Shown: positions 49,241 through 57,268 of the stretch, piece by piece
Layout of the letters: every line of letters starts with the position of its first letter
Numbering within the stretch: the first letter of the stretch is position 1
Assembly (NCBI RefSeq): GCF_019710635.1
Contig: NZ_JAIFZS010000015.1
Location: 111,969-175,968, forward strand
Origin: Mycolicibacterium xanthum
GTDB lineage: Bacteria > Actinomycetota > Actinomycetes > Mycobacteriales > Mycobacteriaceae
Length of the DNA: 64,000 nt
Direction of reading: 5' to 3'
The notes under the pieces: model-generated
The model's database searches: none
Told to the model about the DNA's origin: nothing
What the model saw: only the letters and a program-made list of their open reading frames with translations
Position numbers and translations under genes: made by a program

Positions 49241-50260
49241 GTGACTCAAGATACGTCCGCGGCATGCCCGGTGAACAGCGCGCCGGCCACCGACGCCGCC
49301 GGGCCCGCGGCGGGCTGCCCCGTCAGCGGGGGCGGCTACGACGCCCTGCCGCAGCCGTTGGGCCCGGACTCGCTGACGTGGAAGTACTTCGGCCAGTGGA
49401 CCGGCATGCTGCAGGGGCCGTGGGCCGGCTCGATGCAGAACATGCACCCCCAGTTGGGCGCCGCAGTGCAGCAGCACTCGATCTTCTTCCTCGAGCGGAT
49501 GCCGAGATTGTTCCGCTCCGTCTACCCGATCGGGGGCGTGGTGTTCGACGGGGACCGGGCGCCCACGACCGGCGCCCAGGTCCGCGACTACCACATCGGC
49601 ATCAAGGGCGTCGACGACCAGGGCAGGCGCTACAGCGCGTTGAATCCCGACGTCTTCTACTGGGCGCATGCGACGTTCTTCAAGTCCACGATCCTGGCCG
49701 CCGAATGGCTCGGCGGGGGCCTCACCCTGGAGCAGCAGCACCAACTGTTCGACGAGCACGTGCAGTGGTACTCGATGTACGGCATGAGCATGCGACCGGT
49801 CCCGAAGTCCTGGGAAGATTTCGAAGAGTACTGGGATCACATGTGCCGCAACGTGTTGGAGGACAACTGGGCCACCCGCGCGGTCCTCGACCTGTCCACC
49901 ATGCCGAAGCATCCGGCACTGCGGTGGATGCCCGACTGGCTGTGGCGGCTGAACCTGGCCGCGATGCAGCGGTTCTTCAACTTCACCACCGTCGGCCTGT
50001 TCGACCCGGCGGTCCGCGACCGGCTGGGCTACCCGTGGTCGCCCCGCCAGGAGCGGCTGCACCGGCTGTTCGGGGCGACGATCTACCGGGTGGCCAGGGT
50101 GCTGCCCAAGCGGATGCTGATGCACCCCCGCAAGCGGTCGGCGTGCGACCGGGCCAGTGGCCGGCTGCCGGTGGATGCGCCGCTGGTGGAGACCCCCGCG
50201 CGCAACCTGCCGCCGGTCGAGTACCGGGATGACCCGCACTTCTACAGCCCGAAGGTCTGA
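49241..50260 (+). CDS. DUF2236 (MpaB/latex-clearing-protein-like) oxygenase family protein
   Basis: 339 residues from GTG 49241. The N-terminus has two Cys-rich bits (AACPVNSA and AGCPVSGGGYDAL). The helical DUF2236 core includes SIFFLERMPRLFRSVYPIGG, conserved DYHIGIKG, PDVFYWAHATFF and FDEHVQWYSMYGM, with histidines that could bind heme b as in the rubber oxygenase Lcp. Position equals Rv0826. The substrate is unknown; lipid oxidation is one possibility from proximity to desA1. Confidence 0.82.
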   Translation: MTQDTSAACPVNSAPATDAAGPAAGCPVSGGGYDALPQPLGPDSLTWKYFGQWTGMLQGPWAGSMQNMHPQLGAAVQQHSIFFLERMPRLFRSVYPIGGVVFDGDRAPTTGAQVRDYHIGIKGVDDQGRRYSALNPDVFYWAHATFFKSTILAAEWLGGGLTLEQQHQLFDEHVQWYSMYGMSMRPVPKSWEDFEEYWDHMCRNVLEDNWATRAVLDLSTMPKHPALRWMPDWLWRLNLAAMQRFFNFTTVGLFDPAVRDRLGYPWSPRQERLHRLFGATIYRVARVLPKRMLMHPRKRSACDRASGRLPVDAPLVETPARNLPPVEYRDDPHFYSPKV

Positions 50261-50263
50261 GCG

Positions 50264-50620
50264 CTACCGCCACACCGCGTGCGACGTCCACGTCGCACCG
50301 TCGAAGTAGCGCAACAGGCATCCGTTGCGCGGATCCGGATACCAGCCGGCCTGTACCGGGGGGTAACGGCCGTACGTGCCGCGCGGATCGCCGGCCAGGC
50401 TCAGCCGGTGCTCGTAGTCGGCCCGTGCCCGAATTCCCGCGTCACGCACCGTGGCGGCCCTGCGGCGCCGGCTCAGGGCCCACAGGGCGGTGAGTACCGC
50501 GGCCACCGCGAGCGGCTCGTACCAGCCGTAGGCCAGCCACCACACCGCGACCACCGCGGCGGCGCCGGCCATGACCGGATGGCGGCGCCACAGCGGGCGT
50601 TGAACGTGCTGGTAGAGCAT
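50264..50620 (-). CDS. DUF2510 membrane protein
   Basis: 118 residues from ATG 50620; TATGCT on the minus strand lies 8 nt upstream, suggesting a leaderless start. Two short hydrophobic stretches (MAGAAAVVAVWWLAYGW, LAVAAVLTALWAL) form a membrane hairpin. The last 40 residues, with GWYPDPRNGCLLRYFDGATW, are the DUF2510 motif common at termini of actinobacterial membrane proteins. Function unknown. It is convergent with the DUF2236 gene and nearly abuts it. Confidence 0.8.
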   Translation of the reverse strand: MLYQHVQRPLWRRHPVMAGAAAVVAVWWLAYGWYEPLAVAAVLTALWALSRRRRAATVRDAGIRARADYEHRLSLAGDPRGTYGRYPPVQAGWYPDPRNGCLLRYFDGATWTSHAVWR

Positions 50621-50674
50621 CGTGGTCAAGCATACGGCCGACGGCCGTGAGGTTTGGGCCGGCGGCATTGCGGC

Positions 50675-50680
50675 TAGCTT
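50675..50680 (+). promoter_or_regulatory. -10 hexamer of the Ser/Thr kinase gene
   Basis: TAGCTT lies 7 nt before ATG 50688; the intervening GGAGGGT also resembles a Shine-Dalgarno. Confidence 0.5.
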
Positions 50681-50687
50681 GGAGGGT

Positions 50688-51587
50688 ATGCAGGCCCGGC
50701 AGGTCCTCGGCGGACGCTACGAGCTGCGCGGCATCCTCGGGCGTGGCGGCATGGCGGAGGTGCACGACGGCTGGGACCGGCGGCTGGGCCGGCCGGTGGC
50801 CGTCAAGCTGCTCTACCCCACCGCGGAGGCGCAGCCGGACACCCGGCGCAGGTTCGCGACCGAGGCGAGGGCCGCGGCGCTGGTCAACCATCCGCACGTG
50901 GTCGCGGTGCACGACACCGGCGTGCACGAGGGTAGGCCCTACATCGTGCTGGAGCGGCTGCCCGGCGCCAGCATGGCCGACGTCCTGGCCCGCGGCGGCC
51001 CGATGCCCGCCGAACACGTCCGCGCGATCCTCCGCGACGTGCTCGCGGCGCTGGGTGCCGCGCACGCCACCGGCGTGCTGCACCGCGACATCAAGCCGGC
51101 CAACATCCTGTTCACGACGTTCGGCGGGGTCAAGATCGCCGACTTCGGGGTCGCCAAGAGCGCCGACAGCCCGCACACGCTGACCAACCGGGTCTTCGGG
51201 ACGATGGCCTACCTGCCGGCCGACCGCATCGCCGGGCGGCCGGCGACCGCCAGCGACGATCTGTACGCGCTCGGGGTGGTCGCCTACGAGGCGCTGACGG
51301 CACGCCGGGCCTATCCCCAGGAGAACCTGGCCGCGCTCGCCGACGCCATCGGTGCGGCGCGGCTGACACCGTTGAGCGCGCTGCGACCCGACATCGATCC
51401 GGCCCTGCGCGCGACCGTCGAGCGGGCGATGTCCCCCGACCCGCGGTGGCGGTTCGGCAGCGCCGCGCAGATGCGCGCCTGCCTGGATCCGCCCGCGAAA
51501 CGGCCGCGCCGCGCCGGCGGGGTATTGGCCGCCGCGGCGGCGTTACTCGCCGTCGCCGTGCTCGCCGCGCTGGTCGTGGTCGCATAG
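50688..51587 (+). CDS. minimal membrane-anchored serine/threonine protein kinase
   Basis: 299 residues. All kinase subdomains are present: glycine loop GRGGMAEV, VAVK lysine, HRDIKPAN catalytic loop, DFG and the activation segment TNRVFGTMAYLPADR. The domain spans about residues 10-265. Then come a short basic stretch (PPAKRPRRAGG) and one C-terminal transmembrane helix ending two residues from the terminus, so there is no extracellular sensor. It differs from PknA/B/D layouts and has a very short linker. Substrates are unknown. Confidence 0.9.
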   Translation: MQARQVLGGRYELRGILGRGGMAEVHDGWDRRLGRPVAVKLLYPTAEAQPDTRRRFATEARAAALVNHPHVVAVHDTGVHEGRPYIVLERLPGASMADVLARGGPMPAEHVRAILRDVLAALGAAHATGVLHRDIKPANILFTTFGGVKIADFGVAKSADSPHTLTNRVFGTMAYLPADRIAGRPATASDDLYALGVVAYEALTARRAYPQENLAALADAIGAARLTPLSALRPDIDPALRATVERAMSPDPRWRFGSAAQMRACLDPPAKRPRRAGGVLAAAAALLAVAVLAALVVVA

Positions 51588-51741
51588 CAGGGTGCCCGGT
51601 CTGACCTGCACCGATGGCGACCGCGCCGGAGATGGGTAGCGTGGTGTATACCGTCGCTAACCGGCTGATCCCGGTCGGGTAACGATCCGCGCGCCGTATT
51701 CACCTTTTTCGTCAGGTGCTGTACATTGCGCGATTTCCACG

Positions 51742-51747
51742 TATCTT
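51742..51747 (+). promoter_or_regulatory. -10 hexamer of the secreted M15-like gene
   Basis: TATCTT lies 7 nt before GTG 51755, consistent with a leaderless transcript. Confidence 0.45.
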
Positions 51748-51754
51748 GCTTGTC

Positions 51755-52447
51755 GTGGGTCGACATTCGTACACCAAGCAGCGACGGAACCCGTCGGTGC
51801 TTCTGGCGTCCGTGTTGGCCCCCGCCGCGGTGTTCCTCGTCGCCAAGGGCGACCCGGCTCCGGCCGTCGACCCCTCCGAGGTCGCTCCGGTCGCCGAGCC
51901 TTCGCCGGCGCCCGCGGAGGGACTCGAACCCGGCGTGCCCTGCTGCGTCGAGATCGTCGCCTCGCCGCCGACCGCGCCCCAGCCCGCGCGCATCGTCGAC
52001 CAGGCCGGCGCCGCCCCGGCAGAGGACCCGGTGGTGTCCGCCTCGCGGTGGCGGGTGGTCAGCCGCACCCTGCCCGCGGGCGTCGCCCCCGAACGCGGCC
52101 TTCAGGTCCGCACGATCCTGACGGCGCGCAGTGTCAGCGCGGAGTTCCCCGAGATCCACCAGATCGGCGGCGTCCGGCCCGACGCGCTGCGCTGGCACCC
52201 GAACGGGCTCGCGCTGGATGTGATGATCCCCAACCCGAGTTCGGAGGCCGGGATCGCGCTGGGCAACCAGATCGTCGCCTACGTGATGGCCAACGCGCAG
52301 CGATTCGGCATCCAGGATGCGATCTGGCGGGGCGCCTACTACACCCCCGGTGGCGCGCGGTCCGGTGGCTACGGCCACTACGACCACGTCCACATCACCA
52401 CCACCGGTGGCGGTTACCCGTCCGGCGGCGAGCTCTACTTCCGCTGA
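51755..52447 (+). CDS. secreted M15-like metallopeptidase-fold protein
   Basis: 230 residues from GTG 51755 (VGRHSYTKQRRN). A basic N-terminus and hydrophobic segment (SVLLASVLAPAAVFLVA) act as signal or anchor, followed by a Pro/Ala-rich linker with a Cys-Cys pair. The C-terminal domain has LRWHPNGLALDVMIP and YGHYDHVHITT, the HxxxxxxD and HxH zinc-ligand arrangement of D-Ala-D-Ala-type M15 peptidases and related actinobacterial cell-wall proteins. Peptidoglycan cleavage is likely, not proven. Confidence 0.7.
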   Translation: MGRHSYTKQRRNPSVLLASVLAPAAVFLVAKGDPAPAVDPSEVAPVAEPSPAPAEGLEPGVPCCVEIVASPPTAPQPARIVDQAGAAPAEDPVVSASRWRVVSRTLPAGVAPERGLQVRTILTARSVSAEFPEIHQIGGVRPDALRWHPNGLALDVMIPNPSSEAGIALGNQIVAYVMANAQRFGIQDAIWRGAYYTPGGARSGGYGHYDHVHITTTGGGYPSGGELYFR

Positions 52448-52469
52448 CCGGTGCTTCGGCCCGAAATCC

Positions 52470-52706
52470 TCAGCGTGCGCCGAGCAGCTTGGTGAGCTCC
52501 CGGACGGTCGGAACCTTGCCGCTCACCACCACCTGCTCGTCGACGACCAGGCCGGGCGTGCGCATCACGCCGTAGCCCGCGATCTCGCCGTAATCGGTCA
52601 CCGACGTGATCTCGGCATCCAAGCCGAGATCGCTGAGCGCCTCGCGGGTGCGGGCCTCCAGCGTGTGGCAATTGCGACAACCCGGTCCGAGGATCTTGAC
52701 GATCAT
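52470..52706 (-). CDS. small thioredoxin-fold redox protein (CxxC)
   Basis: 78 residues. KILGPGCRNCHTLEARTREAL carries the CRNC active site of the thioredoxin_3 / redox-active-disulfide-2 family, and MRTPGLVVDEQVV is the cis-proline strand. Members are found next to UPF0718 permeases, as here (31 bp downstream of the permease on the same strand), where they probably provide thiol reduction for metal or metalloid handling. Confidence 0.85.
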   Translation of the reverse strand: MIVKILGPGCRNCHTLEARTREALSDLGLDAEITSVTDYGEIAGYGVMRTPGLVVDEQVVVSGKVPTVRELTKLLGAR

Positions 52707-52737
52707 GACGTCGACTCCCTTCGCGTGGGCTGCATCA

Positions 52738-53796
52738 TCAGCCGACGATATTGAACAGGAATCCGATCAGCATGATGCCCGCAGCCACCGTGCCGAAGAA
52801 GATCGCCAACAGTGGCGGCTTCAACACCCGGCGCAGCATCACCGCCTGCGGGATCGACAGGGCGATCGTGCTCATGGTGAAGGCCATCACGGTCCCGAGC
52901 GACATCCCCTTGGCCCATAGGGCTTCGGCGATCGGCACCACGCCGGCACCGTTGACGTAGAGGGGCACTCCCGCCAGTGTCGCCACCACGACCGCGAACG
53001 GGTTGCCCGGCCCCGCGACGCTGGCGAACAGGTCGGCCGGCACCCAACCGTGAATGCCCGCTCCGATGGCGACCCCGGCGACGACCCACAGCCACACGGT
53101 GCGGAAGATGTCCTTGGTCTCGGCGAGGGCGGCGCCGGCCCGCTCGGCGAGGGTGGGCACGTGACCCTCGGCCCGGAGTTGGGCGACCTTGGTGGTGAAC
53201 ACCATGTCCTCGACCCATCGGGACAGGTCGAGGCGGGCGAAGATCCATCCGATCACCAGCGACAGCACGCTCCCGGCGACCACGTACGCCGTGGCGATGC
53301 CCCAGCCGAACTGGTCGCCGATCGTGATCGCGGCGATCTCGCTGACCAGCGGTGACGCGATCAGGAACGTCAGCGTGATCGACAGCGGGATGCCCGCGGC
53401 CACGAAGCCGATGAACAGCGGAATCGAACTGCACGAACAAAACGGTGTGACGACACCGAGCACGACGGCGAGCACCAACCCGACGAACAACCCCCGGCCC
53501 TGCAGATAGTCGCGGGCCTTGTCCAGATCGAGGCTGGCGCGAAGCATGCCGACCACGAACATCAGACCGGTCAGCAGCAGCAGGATCTTGACGGTGTCGT
53601 AGCAGAAGAAGTGGATCGCACCGACCGCGCGAACCTCGAGGTTCAGTCCCAGCCAGCCGACGATCGCATCCCAGAGGTACTCGTTGAGGGCGTAGGCGCC
53701 GATCCAGGCGAGGGCCGCGAGCGCGAGGATCCCCACCGTGCGGTTGCGTTCGGACAACCCTCCGGCGCCCGGCGCGTTGCCGCGAAGGTCGCTCAT
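52738..53796 (-). CDS. UPF0718/YraQ-type permease (ArsP-like)
   Basis: 352 residues with about eight to ten membrane segments. The conserved TPFCSCSSIPLF motif, with closely spaced cysteines, is shared with ArsP organoarsenical exporters and related permeases; VPLYVNGAGVVPIAEAL is the repeat-like second half. TAGAGT on the minus strand lies 8 nt before ATG 53796, so the start appears leaderless. It forms a two-gene operon with the CxxC protein. Export of a thiol-reactive metalloid is a reasonable guess. Confidence 0.8.
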   Translation of the reverse strand: MSDLRGNAPGAGGLSERNRTVGILALAALAWIGAYALNEYLWDAIVGWLGLNLEVRAVGAIHFFCYDTVKILLLLTGLMFVVGMLRASLDLDKARDYLQGRGLFVGLVLAVVLGVVTPFCSCSSIPLFIGFVAAGIPLSITLTFLIASPLVSEIAAITIGDQFGWGIATAYVVAGSVLSLVIGWIFARLDLSRWVEDMVFTTKVAQLRAEGHVPTLAERAGAALAETKDIFRTVWLWVVAGVAIGAGIHGWVPADLFASVAGPGNPFAVVVATLAGVPLYVNGAGVVPIAEALWAKGMSLGTVMAFTMSTIALSIPQAVMLRRVLKPPLLAIFFGTVAAGIMLIGFLFNIVG

Positions 53797-53859
53797 GGCA
53801 CCCAACTCTAAGAGGGAGAGGCGTGCGGGAACCACCGGCGCCCGGCACGGCGATTGTGG

Positions 53860-53932
53860 TGCCCCCACCAGGGCTCGAACCTGGGACCTGCGGATTAAAA
53901 GTCCGTAGCTCTACCAACTGAGCTATAGGGGC
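53860..53932 (-). tRNA. tRNA-Lys (anticodon TTT)
   Basis: A 73-nt cloverleaf: acceptor GCCCCTA/TGGGGGC, TAGCTCAGTTGGTAGAG D arm, anticodon loop CTTTTAA, GGTTCGAGCC T arm. CCA is encoded (53857-53859). The minus-strand -10 TATCAT (53950-53945) lies just upstream. Confidence 0.97.
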
Positions 53933-53966
53933 TTCGACCACGAAATGATAGCGGTGGGCTGCTCGT

Positions 53967-53996
53967 TTGAGGATTTGGGTCTCGGTACCCTAAGCT
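53967..53996 (+). promoter_or_regulatory. promoter of the tRNA-Glu-Asp-Phe cluster
   Basis: TTGAGG (53967-53972) is 18 bp from TAAGCT (53991-53996), and the first tRNA begins 53 bp downstream. Confidence 0.5.
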
Positions 53997-54048
53997 ATCG
54001 AAGCTCCCAACGACACGTTGTTGTGAGTACCCCGGAGAGATTCGGCCG

Positions 54049-54121
54049 GCCCCCTTCGTCTAGCGGCCTAGGACGCCGCCCTTTCAAGGCGGTAGCGCGG
54101 GTTCGAATCCCGTAGGGGGTA
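54049..54121 (+). tRNA. tRNA-Glu (anticodon TTC)
   Basis: 73 nt; acceptor GCCCCCT/AGGGGGT with a terminal G-T pair, anticodon loop CTTTCAA, T arm GGGTTCGAATCCC. The CCA tail is not encoded. Confidence 0.97.
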
Positions 54122-54153
54122 CGCACGGCAACCGTCGTCGAGCAGCACAGCAA

Positions 54154-54227
54154 GGCCCTGTGGCGCAGTTGGTTAGCGCGCCGCCCTGTCACGGCGGAGG
54201 TCGCGGGTTCGAGTCCCGTCAGGGTCG
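54154..54227 (+). tRNA. tRNA-Asp (anticodon GTC)
   Basis: 74 nt; acceptor GGCCCTG/CAGGGTC, anticodon loop CTGTCAC, T arm CGGGTTCGAGTCCCG. CCA is encoded at 54228-54230. Confidence 0.97.
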
Positions 54228-54271
54228 CCAGCACGGCGAGGCACTTGTCGATCAGTGATCCGGTGCCGTCC

Positions 54272-54345
54272 GGCCAGGTAGCTCAGTTGGTATGAGCGTC
54301 CGCCTGAAAAGCGGAAGGTCGCCGGTTCGATCCCGGCCCTGGCCA
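54272..54345 (+). tRNA. tRNA-Phe (anticodon GAA)
   Basis: 74 nt; acceptor GGCCAGG/CCTGGCC, anticodon loop CTGAAAA, T arm CCGGTTCGATCCCGG, encoded CCA at 54346-54348. It is the last core gene before the foreign cyanophycin block. Confidence 0.97.
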
Positions 54346-54347
54346 CC

Positions 54348-54373
54348 ACGTTCTACCTGCACGTTCTACCTGC
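54348..54373 (+). repeat. tandem 13-bp repeat directly after tRNA-Phe
   Basis: ACGTTCTACCTGC occurs twice head-to-tail (54348-54360, 54361-54373) starting at the last base of the CCA tail. It may be a trace of integration next to the tRNA. The rest of the 185-bp gap to 54532 has no gene. Confidence 0.6.
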
Positions 54374-54532
54374 ACACCTCTACACCCGCATCTGCAAAGA
54401 GCCGGATTCCTCGTGATGCTCAAGTTCTGCCGATGACTGTCCCGCACGTTGGAATACGCTCTATTGCGTTGCGCGGCTCTGTCCGACCGCGTTCTCGTGT
54501 GTAGTGCCCGACGCTTGATGAGGATGCCCCCG

Positions 54533-57268
54533 GTGAATATCGATTCCCTTTCGGTTTATGTCGGTCCGAACGTTCATGCGCGGGAGGCGGTGATCAGGCT
54601 CAAGCTGGACGTCAAGCCCAGCTATGCGGAAACCCTCGAGGACCTGGGGGCGGGCGTGATCGACAGATTGGCGCCGGTGCTGCCGGGGCTTGCGCTGGAA
54701 CAGTCCGAGTGGCTTGCCGCATTGCGCGCCGGCGAGGGGCTGTCCATCGGCGATCTGGTGGCAAGGCTGGCGTTGGCGCTTCAGCATGCCGCCGGCGTTG
54801 ACGGCACATTGGCGTGGTCTGGATCGACGGGCGATCCAGATATCGTCGAGGTGTTCTACAGCTATGGCAATGAGGACATCGGTATCGAGGCAGGCGAGGT
54901 CGCCTGCGACATGCTCGCGGCCATCGCCCGCGCCGACTCCGATGATCAAGAGGCCCCCGACCTCCACGACAACGTCGAGGATTTCCTGGACTATGCCGAT
55001 AGGCGTTCTCTGGGGCCCTCGGCCATGGAATTGGTGCGTGCGGCCCAGGCCCGCGACATTCCGGTCTACCGGCTCAACGACGCCAGCCTGATCCAGGTCG
55101 GCCAGGGCAAGTACCAGCAGCGGATCGAGGCGGCGCTGACGTCGAAGACCTCGCATATCGCCGTCGAAATCGCCTCGGACAAGAATCTCGCCAACGGCAT
55201 CCTCGAGGATCTCGGTCTGCCCGCGCCGAGGCAGAAGCTGGTCTACAGCGTGGACGAGGCGATGGGGGCCGCCGAACGCATCGGTTATCCCGTGGTCATC
55301 AAGCCGGTCGACGGCAATCATGGCCGGGGCGTGACCGTCAACATCACATCCGAGGACGGCATCGCCGCCGCCTTCGAGACCGCCGATGCCGAAGGATCGG
55401 CCGTGGTGGTGGAGACCATGCTGCACGGTGACGACCACCGGCTTCTGGTGGTCAATGGCCAGCTCGCCGCCGCGGCGCGCCGGGTGCCGGGCCATGTGAA
55501 GGGCGACGGGCGCCACACCATTGCCGAGCTGGTGGACATCGTCAACCATGACCCGCGCCGCGGCGTCGGGCATGAAAACGTGCTGACCCGGCTCGAACTC
55601 GACGATCAGGCGAAGGGCTTGCTCGAGGAAAAGGGCTACACCGCGGAGACGGTCCCCGCCGAGGGCGAGGAAGTGTATCTGCGCAAGACCGCGAACATTT
55701 CGACGGGCGGCACGGCGGTGGATGTCACCGACACGATCCATCCCGACAACAAGCTGATGGCCGAGCGGGCGATCCGGGCGATCGGGCTCGATGTCGGCGC
55801 CGTGGATTTCCTGACCACCGATATCACCAAGAGCTATCGCGAGACCGGCGGCGGCATTTGCGAGATCAATGCGGGACCCGGCCTGCGCATGCATATCGCG
55901 CCTTCCGAGGGCACGCCTCGCGACGTGGGCGGGGCGATCATGGACATGCTCTTCCCGCCGGGAACCCAGGCGCGCGTTCCGATCGCCGCCCTGACCGGAA
56001 CCAACGGCAAGACCACCTGCTCGCGCATGCTGGCGCACATCCTGAAAATGGCGGGTCATGTCGTGGGGCAGACCTCGACCGACGCCGTGGTGATCGACGG
56101 CAACGTGACCGTCAAGGGCGACATGACCGGGCCGGCCTCCGCCAAGATGGTGCTGCGCGATCCCTCGGTCGACATCGCGGTCCTGGAGACGGCGCGCGGC
56201 GGCATCGTCCGCTCCGGCCTGGGCTACAACTACTGCGATGTGGGAGCGGTGCTGAACGTCGCGTCCGACCATCTGGGGCTCGGTGGCGTCGACACGCTGG
56301 ACGGCCTTGCCCGGGTGAAACGCGTTGTCGCGGAAGTCACGCGCGGCACGGTGGTGCTGAACGCCGATGACGAGCAGACGCTGAAAATGGCGGCCTTCTC
56401 GCCCGCCAGGCAGGTCATGTATGTGACGCGCAACCCGGAGCATGAACTGGTGCGCGAACATATCCGGCTCGGCAAGCTTGCGGTCGTTCTCGAGCAGGGG
56501 GTGAACGGCGACCAGATCGTGATCTACGACAACGGCACACAGATGCCGCTGATGTGGACCCAGCTCATCCCGGCGACACTGGAGGGCAAGGCGCTGCACA
56601 ACGTCGAAAACGCGATGTTCGCCGCCGGCATGGCCTATGCGCTCGGCAAGACACTGGACCAGATCAGCAGCGGATTGCGCACCTTCGACAACAGCTTCTT
56701 CCAGAGCCCCGGCCGGATGAATGTCTTCGATGAACACGGCTTCCGGGTGATCCTCGACTATGGGCACAACGAGGCGGCGGTGGCGGCCATGGTCGACGTG
56801 GTCGACAGGCTCAAGCCGCGCGGGCGCCGCATCGTCGGCGTGACCTGCCCGGGCGACCGGCGCGACGAGGACGTGGCGGCGATTGCGGCTAAGGTCGCCG
56901 GCCATTTCGACACCTATATCTGCCACCGCGACGACGATCTGCGCGATCGCAGGCCAGACGAAGTGCCTACGCTGTTGCGGGACGCCCTGATTGCCCAGGG
57001 CGTCGCGCCCGACGCGATCAGCATCATCGAGGAGGAAGACGAGGCCCTCGCCGCGGCGCTCGAGCAGGCGCGACCCGACGATTTGGTGCTGTACTTCTGC
57101 GAGGCGATAACGCGCTGCTGGAAGCAGATCATCCACTTCACCCCGAAATTCACCGCGCCCGGACCGGAGCCCATCGCAAAGCGTCTGGCAGCATCCACCT
57201 TCGGTGTTCCCGATGGCTTCGTTCTCACGTCGGATGATCGAGGTGTGCTGGTCGTTCCGGCGAAATGA
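54533..57268 (+). CDS. cphA: cyanophycin synthetase
   Basis: 911 residues from GTG 54533 (AGGA eight bases upstream); ATG 54518 and 54524 are alternatives. It polymerises aspartate and arginine into multi-L-arginyl-poly-L-aspartate using two ATP-dependent active sites. The N-domain begins SLSVYVGPNVHAREAV. The ATP-grasp (G) domain carries SHIAVEIASDKNLANG, YPVVIKPVDGNHGRGVTVN, GDGRHTIAEL and GGICEINAGPGLRMH. The Mur-ligase-like M domain has the P-loop TGTNGKTTCS (about residue 488), ETARGGIVRSGLGYNYCDVG and VILDYGHNEAA. All catalytic motifs look intact. The stop overlaps the next ATG by four bases. It is unexpected in a mycobacterium. Confidence 0.95.
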   Translation: MNIDSLSVYVGPNVHAREAVIRLKLDVKPSYAETLEDLGAGVIDRLAPVLPGLALEQSEWLAALRAGEGLSIGDLVARLALALQHAAGVDGTLAWSGSTGDPDIVEVFYSYGNEDIGIEAGEVACDMLAAIARADSDDQEAPDLHDNVEDFLDYADRRSLGPSAMELVRAAQARDIPVYRLNDASLIQVGQGKYQQRIEAALTSKTSHIAVEIASDKNLANGILEDLGLPAPRQKLVYSVDEAMGAAERIGYPVVIKPVDGNHGRGVTVNITSEDGIAAAFETADAEGSAVVVETMLHGDDHRLLVVNGQLAAAARRVPGHVKGDGRHTIAELVDIVNHDPRRGVGHENVLTRLELDDQAKGLLEEKGYTAETVPAEGEEVYLRKTANISTGGTAVDVTDTIHPDNKLMAERAIRAIGLDVGAVDFLTTDITKSYRETGGGICEINAGPGLRMHIAPSEGTPRDVGGAIMDMLFPPGTQARVPIAALTGTNGKTTCSRMLAHILKMAGHVVGQTSTDAVVIDGNVTVKGDMTGPASAKMVLRDPSVDIAVLETARGGIVRSGLGYNYCDVGAVLNVASDHLGLGGVDTLDGLARVKRVVAEVTRGTVVLNADDEQTLKMAAFSPARQVMYVTRNPEHELVREHIRLGKLAVVLEQGVNGDQIVIYDNGTQMPLMWTQLIPATLEGKALHNVENAMFAAGMAYALGKTLDQISSGLRTFDNSFFQSPGRMNVFDEHGFRVILDYGHNEAAVAAMVDVVDRLKPRGRRIVGVTCPGDRRDEDVAAIAAKVAGHFDTYICHRDDDLRDRRPDEVPTLLRDALIAQGVAPDAISIIEEEDEALAAALEQARPDDLVLYFCEAITRCWKQIIHFTPKFTAPGPEPIAKRLAASTFGVPDGFVLTSDDRGVLVVPAK

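Noticed and set aside
51588..51754. Possible c-di-AMP (ydaO) riboswitch before the secreted M15-like gene, because of CGCTAACCGG and CGGGTAACG segments.
   Set aside because: The conserved ydaO cores are not all present, and the TATCTT hexamer 7 nt before GTG 51755 suggests a leaderless message. A covariance-model scan (RF00379) would decide.
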